NCBI RefSeq assembly: GCF_001039355.2
Contig: NW_019774958.1
Coordinates: 807,557-871,556 of the forward strand
Source of the DNA: Lingula anatina
Taxonomy: Eukaryota; Brachiopoda; Lingulata; Lingulida; Lingulidae
Reading direction: 5' to 3'
Length of the DNA stretch: 64,000 bases
Shown here piece by piece: positions 24,190 through 46,616 of this stretch. Within the stretch, counting starts at the first letter, position 1; every line of letters begins with the position of its first letter. The notes beneath the pieces were generated by a model. That model had not been told where the DNA came from. It saw only the letters and a program-made list of their open reading frames with translations, and searched no databases. A program made the position numbers and the translations under genes.

Positions 24190-24337
24190 TTCTTACACGC
24201 TTCTGTTATATTTTTCTTTATTAGGCAAGGTTGGAGACTGGAAGAATCACTTTACAGTGGCACAAAACGAGCGCTTTGACGCCCTCTATCGGCAGTGGAC
24301 ACTAAATACAGACATCTGCGTCCGTTTTGAGATTTGA
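21888..24337 (+). CDS. Cytosolic sulfotransferase B (complete, six exons)
   Basis: Exons 21888-22089, 22675-22856, 23109-23265, 23448-23542, 23813-24008 and 24225-24337 (TGA) have the same lengths and phases as gene A and encode 314 residues. [25 protein letters not shown] and the KxxxTVxxxE dimer motif are intact, and the catalytic His sits in LNNHFP. The 5' PAPS loop reads VRSGTH, with arginine where SULT1-type enzymes have the catalytic lysine; genes A and E keep lysine there. Near-identical to gene D, from which it differs by scattered substitutions. Intron 5 has a TTTA microsatellite (~24147-24192). An AATAAA is at 24362-24367, only 24 bases past the stop. Confidence 0.9.
24147..24193. 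repeat. (TTTA)n microsatellite
   Basis: About eleven TTTA units in intron 5 of sulfotransferase B. Gene D has a shorter run at the corresponding place (~30379-30396). Confidence 0.9.
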
Positions 24338-26029
24338 AGGAAAAAAAAACAGTAGTTGTGCAATAAATGGTGCACAGATACGAGTACCTTGCGTACCTTA
24401 CCCATAACATATAAAACAGGGGATTTTCTTACAAAGTGGTTTGTTGCACCGGGTTGCGTCTTACCGTTTTTCTTCGTGTGCTATGGCAAAGGGGCTACGG
24501 AGCTTTTTGATACAAAATAACCATAACGGATTCATATATGGGCAGTTTATTGGTATAAACACAAGATGCTTGTACGAATTTTAAAATGGACTATTCAGAA
24601 GAAAACGGTGACAAAGGTTTATTTTATGCTCACCGATTTCCAAAAAGCATACGATTCGATCTCATGGAGATTTATAGGCGTAGTACTAAACTTGAACAAA
24701 ATCTAGTTTTGAATAATGGTTTTAAATGGACAGTCATTCAACACTCTTAATTCTTAGAACTTTTCAAGGACACCGATAGGGACTCCGCGTTTAAGGAATT
24801 GGCAGAATAATAGGATCGTGATCAAAGACATAACTGACGCCAATTAATAATATGGTGATTTATTTTATTATTAAAAAATTAGCTGGGAAGTTTACTTTAG
24901 ATTTATTTGGAATGGAAGTAAGCTAAGGAATTGGTGTACAAAGTACCGATTTAGAATGTGTGGATTTTTAGAAAAATATGCAAGTTGAAGAGAATGCACT
25001 TTGCTGGATAGACGTGTGGAAAAACGAAAAGAAAAAAACTGCATTGTGGGATTTTGGGATGTTGAACAAGAACGACAGCATAGAAGTTGTTTCTTTTTGA
25101 TTTTGAGAAAAATAAAAAATGTCAATTTACAACATTCTAGTGGTTATGATGTATAAAACTCAAAACTAAAAGTTAAAAAAAAAACAAAAAAAAAAACAAA
25201 ACAGTTTTGTATTTGTGATGAGTAGGATGGTTGTGTGTGTAAAATTAGATGTTGTATAATTTGTAAAGACTTGAAAAGGATTTTCTTATGAGACAAGCCA
25301 TAATAGTTACTTAGAGCTCTTGAACTAAAAATGTTTACCTACAATAATCTACGACCGTCTACAAATATATTGATAATATTCAAAAGTGATGATTTTGTTA
25401 CACAGTAGTAAACGTAGATTTATGGCTGTGTAACAAAATCATCACTTTTGAATATAATCAATATATTCAAAAGTGATGATTTTGTTACACAGTAGTAAAC
25501 GTAGATTTATGGCTGTGGAGGCAATACTTGCCCTAGCTATGGTCCTTCAGTTCAGAAGTACTCCTCCGGAATGTGACTCCGGACTCAGTCGACCGGCCAT
25601 CAGCCGCTTCTACATACACAAATTCAAATCACGAATCTACCATCTAAACATACCGGTTCTTCATAAAAGGACGTGTGAGTAGATATATAGTCCACCCGAC
25701 CTGTTGCCGTCAGTTGGAGCAAGATGTAGTCAATTCCACTGCACTTGCCTTAACACGAAGAAAAAAAAAAAGAAAGAATTACACAGTTATTTTGATTATA
25801 TATCTAATCAAGGAAGCATTTACATTATAAATAAGAACTTTAAAAATAAACTTACATGTTTTATCGACAATCTCCCATCACCGAGTACGAATGTGCTAGT
25901 TGTGCAATGATTTATGTCAATGTGGAGGTACGTCATCTCTTTATACGAGAAGTCCACCAACGACCAACGCAGAACGGCTGTGGTTCAGTCTGTTAACTGT
26001 ACTAGTGCGAGTTCAGTCTGTCTGTCAAC
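24338..26029. other. Duplicated intergenic segment between sulfotransferase B and remnant C
   Basis: Nearly the whole stretch is found again downstream of gene D (30549-32455), with some insertions and deletions. It carries the poly(A) signal of B, no recognisable exon, and an unusual perfect-class inverted repeat at 25366-25465 that the other copy lacks. Confidence 0.7.
25366..25465. repeat. 39-bp inverted repeat with 22-bp spacer, plus a third direct copy
   Basis: Left arm 25366-25404 and right arm 25427-25465 are reverse complements with one mismatch. They flank a 22-bp spacer. Directly after, the left arm and spacer recur in direct orientation (from ~25463 to ~25516). The paralogous segment near 31828-31880 has a single copy only. 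Confidence 0.85.
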
Positions 26030-26176
26030 ATGGACACCGATACTGCAGACGTGTACAGAGAGGGGAAGGTGGTGAGATGCCCTGATAAAAAGGGAGACAT
26101 TATTACCCTCAAGGACACAGAGAGTGTTACCGGGATATTGCCATTTGACCGCCTAGGGGAGATTTCGCAATGTTAA
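26030..26176 (+). pseudogene. Sulfotransferase C remnant: truncated exon 1
   Basis: The ATG at 26030 opens a frame matching exon 1 of the cluster (starts [13 protein letters not shown]). It breaks off after GEIS at ~26167, where the sequence departs from the intact copies and soon reaches TAA (26174-26176). No donor site and no later sulfotransferase exon occurs before gene D. Upstream ~700 bp is close to that of remnant E, so C and E are sister copies. The last ~37 codons' worth of exon 1 signal (PAPS loop) is gone, so it cannot encode an enzyme. Confidence 0.85.
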
Positions 26177-27475
26177 AACATTAATTTTAGGCGACGCGTG
26201 TCACACAGTCGTGATTATGAAATAGTCAGAGCTTAATCACTGTGTTTACCCGGCAAGAATAAAGCTAACCTGAACTGATTGTTAATTAATGTGAGATGGC
26301 ACGTGCCAAACAGTGAAGTTAACCCGAGAGATTGTAATCCAGATTAATTTTCTAAGATTGTTTTAAGTATGAAGAAGGCTTTTGGTTAAGTTTGGAGTTT
26401 AGACCGTAAACATTTACTATTTTTGTCGTTTTGAACAGCTCAAAACTTTTGCCGCGAATTCCCGATTGAACAAGAATTTCAGGAACCGACTACGATTATA
26501 TACGAATCTGTTAAGAACTTCACGAACTGATAACGATTCAACCACGAATCCTGAAATTGTTAATTCCTGGCGATTCGTGGGATTCGTGGTCGGTGTGAAA
26601 TAGGGGTATCAAAGTTCTTGCCACGAATTTCTGTTGGTCAAGAATTGCAAGAACTGACTACGAATATATGCGAATCTGTTAAGAACTTCACGAACTGATT
26701 ACGATTCAGCCACGAATCCTGAAATATGTCAATTCCTGGCGATTCGTTAGATTTGTGGTCTGTGTGAAATAGGGGCATTACATGGGACCAAGTTGAATCG
26801 GAATGATGGGACTGAGCTACCCAACCTCTACCTACCACTTCTAAGTGAGGGGCAGGCAAGGGGGGATCTGACCAAATAGCACACCAGAGGGGTTGACAGG
26901 TTGTCATACTTGTCACAACCTCATTCCCTGATGAAGTCTGACTGCAAGCAGATGAAATATTGGATGGTAATATCAGACAAATATAAGTAGCTATAGACAA
27001 AAGAATATTCACAAATCTAGGTCAATTAACGCTTGGACGATCTTTATTTCAGCGAGCTAGGGTTAGGCTCTTTTGTTAGCAGAAAGTAAGACACGATAAT
27101 TACCCGACATGGCGCGGGATGATACTATTGTCAACAGAAACCAAACAGCGCATGGATGACAATGTTATTTCCATGGTTACCGCGCCAGGCCGTATGAACA
27201 ACCCGCAGATACCCGCAGAGTAAGTAAGGGGACTTTCCGGCAGGTCTGTATAAGGTTGAATACGACATAATTTAAGAGAAAAATAATAATAAATATCCGT
27301 GTATAAATCCTGTAAGCAATTATTCGTTCTGGCACCGCACTCGCTAGTCTGACACTAGTTCTGATCCCAATTTCTCTTCCAAATCCCGCGAAATATCGTT
27401 GGATTTTATGCGAAGTTGCGACATTTGAGCTGTCTAGAATATTTCACATTTTATCTTGCCAGTCTATCAGTCAAC
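26177..27475. other. Unique insertion/replacement segment and promoter region of sulfotransferase D
   Basis: From 26168 to ~27250 the sequence is not found in the sister block. It contains a two-copy tandem repeat (~26448-26780) and a CCTGATGAAG...GATGAAATATTGG word near 26930-26965, of the kind seen at the ends of some retroelements. From ~27251 to 27475 it matches the upstream region of gene B. Confidence 0.6.
26448..26780. repeat. Two-copy ~168-bp tandem repeat
   Basis: The words CGAATCTGTTAAGAACTTCA, CCACGAATCCTGAAAT (26542 and 26710) and TGTGAAATAGGGG occur twice, 168 bp apart. The inverted pair CCACGAATC/GATTCGTGG lies inside each copy. Confidence 0.8.
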
Positions 27476-30400
27476 ATGGACGCCGATACTGCAGACGTGT
27501 ACAGAGAGGGAAAGGTGGTGAGGTGCCCTGATGGAAATGGAGACATCATTACCCTCAAGGACACAGAGAGTATCAACGGGATAGTGCCATATGACCGCAT
27601 TGGGGAGATATCGCGCAATTTCTGCAAGTTCCCTCTCCGCAAAGATGATATTTTTATTACGGCTTTTGTGAGGTCGGGTAAGTGCTTGACTCGGTTTTCT
27701 CTGCTTCATACTTTTTGAAGATAAGGCCTCGTGGCGGTGTGGCAGGAATGGTTGTCCTAGGAATAGAATTCCGGTGTCCAGTTTGCCTAGAACCAAAGAA
27801 AAAAAATCAGGCTCGGAAGGGCGAATGAATTACATTGTACTGCACCAAGTGGACTACCATTCGTGCCACAACGGATTTGATGAAAAGGCGAGCAATTAAG
27901 AATATATCCAAGTGCACGTAAAATCTGGTGGCCTACAGATGTCTTAATTGGTCAGTTTATGGTTCCGGGTTGCAATTTTATTTTCACAAATATTTCATTT
28001 TTTTTGTTTCAAATTCACAAGTATGACTATTAAAACATAAGTTTTTCCCTTCATATTGTCCACGGTAAGGTCGGGTGTCGCTTGCAACTATATCGTAAAT
28101 AGACTACTTTTAGGTGTACAAAGGTAGGTTATCAGAAAGTGAAAAACGGTACTGATGTCACGGCCAGGGTAACTACCGATAGAGACTTGAGCAAATATAA
28201 CAAAACAAAACAAAACAAAACGTTATATTCGTCCAAGGTTGAGGTAACAAGATGCTAATTTAGACATCTCACTCAAAGGTACTCACGTGGTGTGGGAGAT
28301 AACAACAATGTTGACCAAGAACATGACCGAACTGACCGACCTACCAAAGCAAGAATCCATGATAGAATTGATGACTGATGAAGCTCTTGAGAGCCTCCCG
28401 TCTCCACGTGTCCTGAATAACCATTTTCCTAACTGGCTCTATCCAAAGGAAGCCCTGACGGTATCGCCTCGTCTTTCTCTCTATTTCATTTTGAAAGCCA
28501 TGCAACCGATCCTCATATCATTTAGTGCTCAATAAACTTATTATTATTATTAAAATCCCATATATCACTGGCGAACTATACGAAATTTTACCCACTGAGA
28601 ATAAATGATACGTACATACAGCCATAATCTCCATTTCAATAACAGATTGAACCCATACGCCGAGTTCCGATGCTCGTTTTCCTTTCCAATTAAAAAAGTC
28701 TCCCTAACATATAACAACATCGAAACAAAATTATGGTGAGCTTCCAGTAGCATTGCATTTCAAGTTCTATTTTCAGAAAAACAAATTTATCCATGTTATT
28801 CGCAATCCGAAGGACGCCCTAGTGTCTTATTATCACATGGCACAGGGCTTAAAGCATTTTAATTACAGCGGAACTTGGAGTGGGTACTTTGAGTTCGTCA
28901 TGGCTCGCCAGAACGCAGGATTAAAACCAATAGGTACATGTACGACTTAAATAAGAAGGTTAAATGTTTAAGATGTTGCTTAAATTGTAAGTTGATTTTA
29001 AAAGGTTAAGATTTAAGTGGTTAACTGTTCATGACTGTTACATGACTTATTTCATGAGATGTGTGTAAAGAATAGGGGAGACCGGGGCTAGTTGGACCCC
29101 GGGGTTAGTTGGACCCCCATTAATTTATGACAAAGTAACTATGGAGTAAAAGAATTGATCACATCATTTTGTAAAGTGACCGTATCTGAAATAATTTAGC
29201 ATCTTAAAGTAACTTTATTAAAGAGCCTTGATGGGGGGCCAACTTACCCCGGGGTCCAACTAGCCCAGGTCTCCCTATTAAAATTACAGTAATCACGTGA
29301 TATTTCAGACTTTAATGATTGGCCAAGTAATGTCCTGCCATGGTATAATCTATCCAAGACGCACCATAACATAATGAATGTGTTTTTTGAGGACTTGGTG
29401 GAGGTGAACGTTATTTTTACAGTATAATAAAAATAACGTTATAAACCCAGAAAAATTAATCTACCGGAGACTAAAATATACAATATAACCACTGGGTATT
29501 TGGTGAATGTAAAGATATCATACCTACTGGTACATGTAGAATCTAAATGTAGTGTGCATCAGCACTATGTATAATTTTATAGGAAATTCCATAAAAAAGA
29601 TTTATGAGACATTCTATCTAATTTGTAGAACCCAGTTCCCCAAATTAAGCGTATTGCGGAACATATTGGTTTTCCCAAAGACCAAGACACGTACGAACAG
29701 ATAGCCAAAGTCACCAGCTTTAAAGCAGTGCGCCAGAACAAACGCGTCAAAGGCTTAAATCGCCAGTACAACACTCCCACGTCTCAGCCCTGGAAGGATG
29801 GCTCTCCCGGGATCTACAGAAAAGGTGAATGGTTTGGCTTATTAGTTTCCTCTTGGAATAACTGAGCTTGATATGTTTCTTTCGGCCTATTGAATCATGT
29901 CCCTGATACAGGTACATTTTGTTATTCAGTTTGTGTTCCAATTGATCCTAACCTGGTGCCACAGAAAAGGTTTGCATTACCCTAATGCATTATGCACACA
30001 TTATAAACAAACAGAATACATTTCGGAAGCATAGTTTGACTCTGTTTAGACTTGCATGAACAGGTGTGGGATCAGGTGAAAAGTAATTGGTACCCATCTA
30101 GAATATATGAAGGAAAAGAAAATCCATCGGGACCAAGGAACAAGATGGACGATGCACAAACGAGCGCGCTTCACAACGTCACAACTACATAGTTCATATT
30201 AACATGCCCCTTCCACGTTTGACAAGTGTAGAGATAGAAGTAATGTCTGTGAGTGGGGAATATAGGGTCTACTTGTCAGATAATTACTGTACCGGTATAT
30301 ATCGAAGGACACAATGCGACCTTCTTTGTAAATTGGAGAATAACAGTCAAACCATTCTGATTACAAAAAAGTGTAGTTATTTATTTATTTATTTATTCTT

Positions 30401-30548
30401 GCACACTTCTGTTAATATGTCTTTTTCATATTTAGGCAAGGTTGGAGACTGGAAGAATCACTTTACAGTGGCACAAAACGAGAGATTTGACACCCTCTAT
30501 CGGCAGTGGACACTAAATACAGACATCAACGTACGTTTTGAGATTTGA
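27476..30548 (+). CDS. Cytosolic sulfotransferase D (complete, six exons)
   Basis: Exons 27476-27677, 28279-28460, 28777-28933, 29309-29403, 29629-29824 and 30436-30548 (TGA) give 314 residues, the same exon lengths as A and B. It is the recent paralog of B, with changes such as [10 protein letters not shown] for [10 protein letters not shown] and GLNRQYNTP for GLNLQYNTP. The PAPS loop again reads VRSGTH, and [13 protein letters not shown], the catalytic His in LNNHFP and KxxxTVxxxE are intact. Intron 3 carries a 205-bp foldback element absent from B. The AATAAA that follows B by 24 bases is AACAAA here, so a different poly(A) signal must be used if the gene is expressed. Confidence 0.9.
28201..28221. 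repeat. (CAAAA)4 microsatellite
   Basis: Four CAAAA units in intron 1 of sulfotransferase D, absent at the same place in gene B. Confidence 0.8.
29073..29277. mobile_element. Foldback/MITE-like element in intron 3 of sulfotransferase D
   Basis: Ends are inverted repeats of ~31 bp: left TAGGGGAGACCGGGGCTAGT..., right the complement of TAGGGAGACCTGGGCTAGTT.... The interior of ~140 bp is non-coding. The flanking sequence matches intron 3 of gene B without this insertion, so it arrived after the B/D duplication. The termini start with TA, which may include a TA target duplication. Confidence 0.85.
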
Positions 30549-32150
30549 AGGAAAAAAAACAGTAGTTGTGCAACAAATGGTGCACAGATACGAGTACGTT
30601 GCGTACTATAGTACCGATATTTCGCCAGTACTATAAATGAAGAACATACATCTTTTGGGGGCCTAAAAGATTTATTCGTATATTCTTATTTTCCAGTTAC
30701 AATGCATTCTCTTTTATCCTATAGATCATCATTCCAATGTCATGATGTATCACAAAGTCTTTCTCCTACATTACCTTATTTGGTAATGTAATAATTCCTC
30801 AGCTCTTACACAATGTCTATGATTATCCCTTTTTCCATAACTTTCCATCATTACGTCATTACCAAACTATAATCATTCTCTTATTAGGCAATGGTATGTT
30901 ACCTGACCTTAGGTCGCCATTTCTATTAATACAGATTTTTCATTGTATCATCCTGAAGGAATGATAACTATTCTCCCTTATTCTTTTGTTATTATTGAAC
31001 AACACATGCACTCTTTAACTCTCTTACTTACACTGTTTAACCTCTTAACAAATGTATATTGTATCAATTATGAAAGGTACAATGTATTCATTACGATCAC
31101 AACTTTGTATCTGTACTTTTAATCATTTTCATTACGATAGTACTTTACCCATATTATATAAAACTGGGGATTTTCTTACAAAATGGTTTTTTGCACCGGG
31201 TTGTCTCTTACCGTTTTTCTTCGTGTGCTATGGCAAAGGGGCTACGGAGCTTTTTTGATACAAAATAACCATAACGGATTCATATACTTATAATTCCTTG
31301 CTGACACCAATTAATAATATGGCAATTTATTTTTTTTATTAAAAAATTAGCTGGGAAGTTTATTTAGATTTATTTGGAATGGAAGTAAGCTAAGGAATTG
31401 ATGTACAAAGTACCGATTTAGAATGTGTGGGCTTTCAGAAAAATATGCAAGTTGAAGAGAATGCACTTTGCTGGATAGACGTTTGGAAAAAAGAAAAGAA
31501 AAAACTGCATTGTGGGATTTTGGGATGTTGAACAAGAATGACAGCACAGAAGTTTCTTTTTGATTCTGAGAAAAATAAAAAATGTCAATTTACAACATTC
31601 TAGTGGTTATGATGTAGAAAACTCAAAACTAAAAGTAAAAAAAAACAGGTAGTTTTGTATTTGTGTTGAGTAGGATGGTTGTGTGTGTAAAATTAGATGT
31701 TGTATAGTTTGTAAATACTTGAAAAAGGATTTTCTTATGAGACAAGCCATAATAGTTACTTACAGCTCTCGAAACTAAAAATATTTTACCTGCAATAATC
31801 TACGAACGTCTGCAATTATATTAATTATATTCAAAAGTGGTGATTATTTTACACAGTAGTAAACGTAGATCTATGGCTGCGGAGGCAATACCTGCCCTAG
31901 GCATGGTCCGTCAGTTCGGAAGCACTCCTCCGGAATGTGACTAGGGACTCAGTCGACCGGCCATCAGCCGCTTCTACATACACAAATTCAAATCGCAAAT
32001 CTACCATCTAAACATACCGGTACCTAATAAAAGGACGTTTGAGTAAATAAATAGTCCATCTGACCTGGTGCCGTCAGTTGGAGCAAGATGGAGTCGATTC
32101 CACTGCACTTGCCTTTACACAAAGAGATGTGGAGGAATGAATTGTATAAT

Positions 32151-32199
<49 letters not shown>

Positions 32200-32455
32200 A
32201 AGAATTACACAGTTATTTTGATTACATATCTAATCAAGGAAGCATTTACATTATAAATAAGAACTTTAAAAATAAACTTACATGATTTATCGACAATCTC
32301 CCATCACCGAGTACGAATGTGCTAGTTGTGCAATGATTTATGTCAATGTGGAGGTACGTCATCTCTTTATACGAGAAGTCCACCAACGACCAACGCAGAA
32401 CGGCTGTGGTTCAGTCTGTTAACTGTACTAGTGCGAGTTCAGTCTGTCTGTCAAC
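30549..32455. other. Duplicated intergenic segment between sulfotransferase D and remnant E
   Basis: Paralogous to 24338-26029, with an AT-rich insertion at ~30610-31130 that has no counterpart there. No exon is seen. A poly(A) tract of about 45 bases is at 32153-32197, where the sister copy has a short A run. Confidence 0.65.
32153..32197 (+). repeat. Poly(A) tract
   Basis: About 45 consecutive A residues, flanked by GAATTGTATAATGC and GAAAGAATTACAC. The sister locus (~25760) has only a short interrupted A run, so this tract has expanded or was left by a retroposed insertion. Confidence 0.9.
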
Positions 32456-33175
32456 ATGGACGCCGATACTGCAGACGTGTACAGAGAGGGGAAGGTGGTG
32501 AGATGCCCTGATGGAAAGGGAGACATTATTACCCTCAAGGACACAGAGAGTGTTACCGGGATATTGCCATTTGACCGCCTAGGGGAGATTTCGCGTAATT
32601 TCTGCAAATTCCCGCTCCGCAAAGACGATATATTTCTTACCGCTTTTGTGAAGTCGGGTAAGTATTTACTTTGTTTTAATCTGCTCCATACTTACTAAGG
32701 ATGAAGTTGTAAAACTAAACTTTTTACTGGGTACAGCACAAATTTGATTCAAGTGCTTAAACGCTTAAGTAATTCAAGCTGACGCGCACTGCGTCACATC
32801 TGCCCCAATAGGCATAATTTGTGCATTGCGCCAGTTTTATAGGGGAGACCGGGGCCAGTTGGCCCAGTTAAACACTTTTGGCCTTGTAGAGCCAACTAGG
32901 AATGAGTTAAAGTAACAAAACCGGTTTCAAAGTAAGCCCCATGAACTAACCTACGTGTGCAACATCATTATTTTTCAAATATAATGCCAGATGATACACA
33001 ATTAAAAAAAAAAGACGTCAGGGCGGGCAACTGCCCTGGCAAGTTGTCTTTTTCGTATATAGGCACGGTTGGAGACTGGAAGAATCACTTTACAGTGGCA
33101 CAAAACGAGCGATTTGACGCCCTCTATCGGCAGTGGACAAAAAATACCGACATCTGCGTCCGTTTTGAGATTTGA
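32456..33175 (+). pseudogene. Sulfotransferase E remnant: exons 1 and 6 only, phase-compatible
   Basis: Exon 1 (32456-32657) is intact with a GTAAGT donor. The next sulfotransferase sequence is exon 6 (33063-33175, TGA), preceded by a usable acceptor CGTATATAG. Exons 2-5, with the catalytic histidine and the 3' PAPS-binding region, are missing. Exon 1 ends in phase 1 and exon 6 begins in the matching phase, so direct splicing would give an open frame of 104 codons. Its product would keep the FVKSG loop and the KxxxTVxxxE dimer motif. It cannot be a sulfotransferase. It is probably a pseudogene, but with both ends unmutated an expressed mini-protein is possible. A half copy of the foldback element of gene D lies in the gap (32840 onward). 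AATAAA is at 33380-33385. Confidence 0.7.
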
Positions 33176-43151
<9,976 letters not shown>

Positions 43152-43573
43152 TGTAGAGGTCACCGTGTGCCTTTCCGTGAACCAACTTTACCGATCTCAG
43201 ATTTTAGTTAAATTTTTATTTAACCTTAATTTCTCAATAAATCATCTATATTTCATTTGCAAATTTTACTAAGAATAAAATATTAGCAAGTTATATCAAA
43301 AACGTTTTGCTTAAACAAATATTTGATGGGGAAATAACGTTGAAAGCACGTTTTTGTTTCTGTTTATTGATTACACATGCCTAACTCACGAGATTTTTCG
43401 TGATAATGACGTCGAACGATGCGGATGACGTTGTAGTGGATGACCTGGGTTGACCCACTTTGACCGGTCTCTAGTCAGCTATTTTTTTCCGAAATCACTG
43501 CAGCGTGACAGGGAAGGTCGATGGTACAAATTCTTGTTCGGATCTACGAAATTATACTGGATTACATTATAAA
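43152..43573. promoter_or_regulatory. Bidirectional promoter region PRPF4B / ATG8 copy 1
   Basis: The 422 bp between two divergent start codons. It contains CACGAGATTTTTCGTG (43387-43402) and TGACGTC just after it, followed by a second GATGACG half-site. The same arrangement is conserved upstream of ATG8 copy 2. No TATA box is evident in a position to serve either gene. Confidence 0.6.

Positions 43574-46616
<3,043 letters not shown>

Noticed and set aside
24600-25180. Possible retroelement-like words (TTATGCTCACCGATTTCCAAAA, degenerate)
   Set aside because: A short stretch hints at a reverse-transcriptase fragment, but no continuous frame supports it and the paralogous segment downstream of D lacks it.
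26930-26965. CTGATGA...GAAA as a possible hammerhead ribozyme core
   Set aside because: The segment between the two core words pairs poorly and no cleavage-site stem I or III could be built around it. It is more likely just a retroelement-type word.
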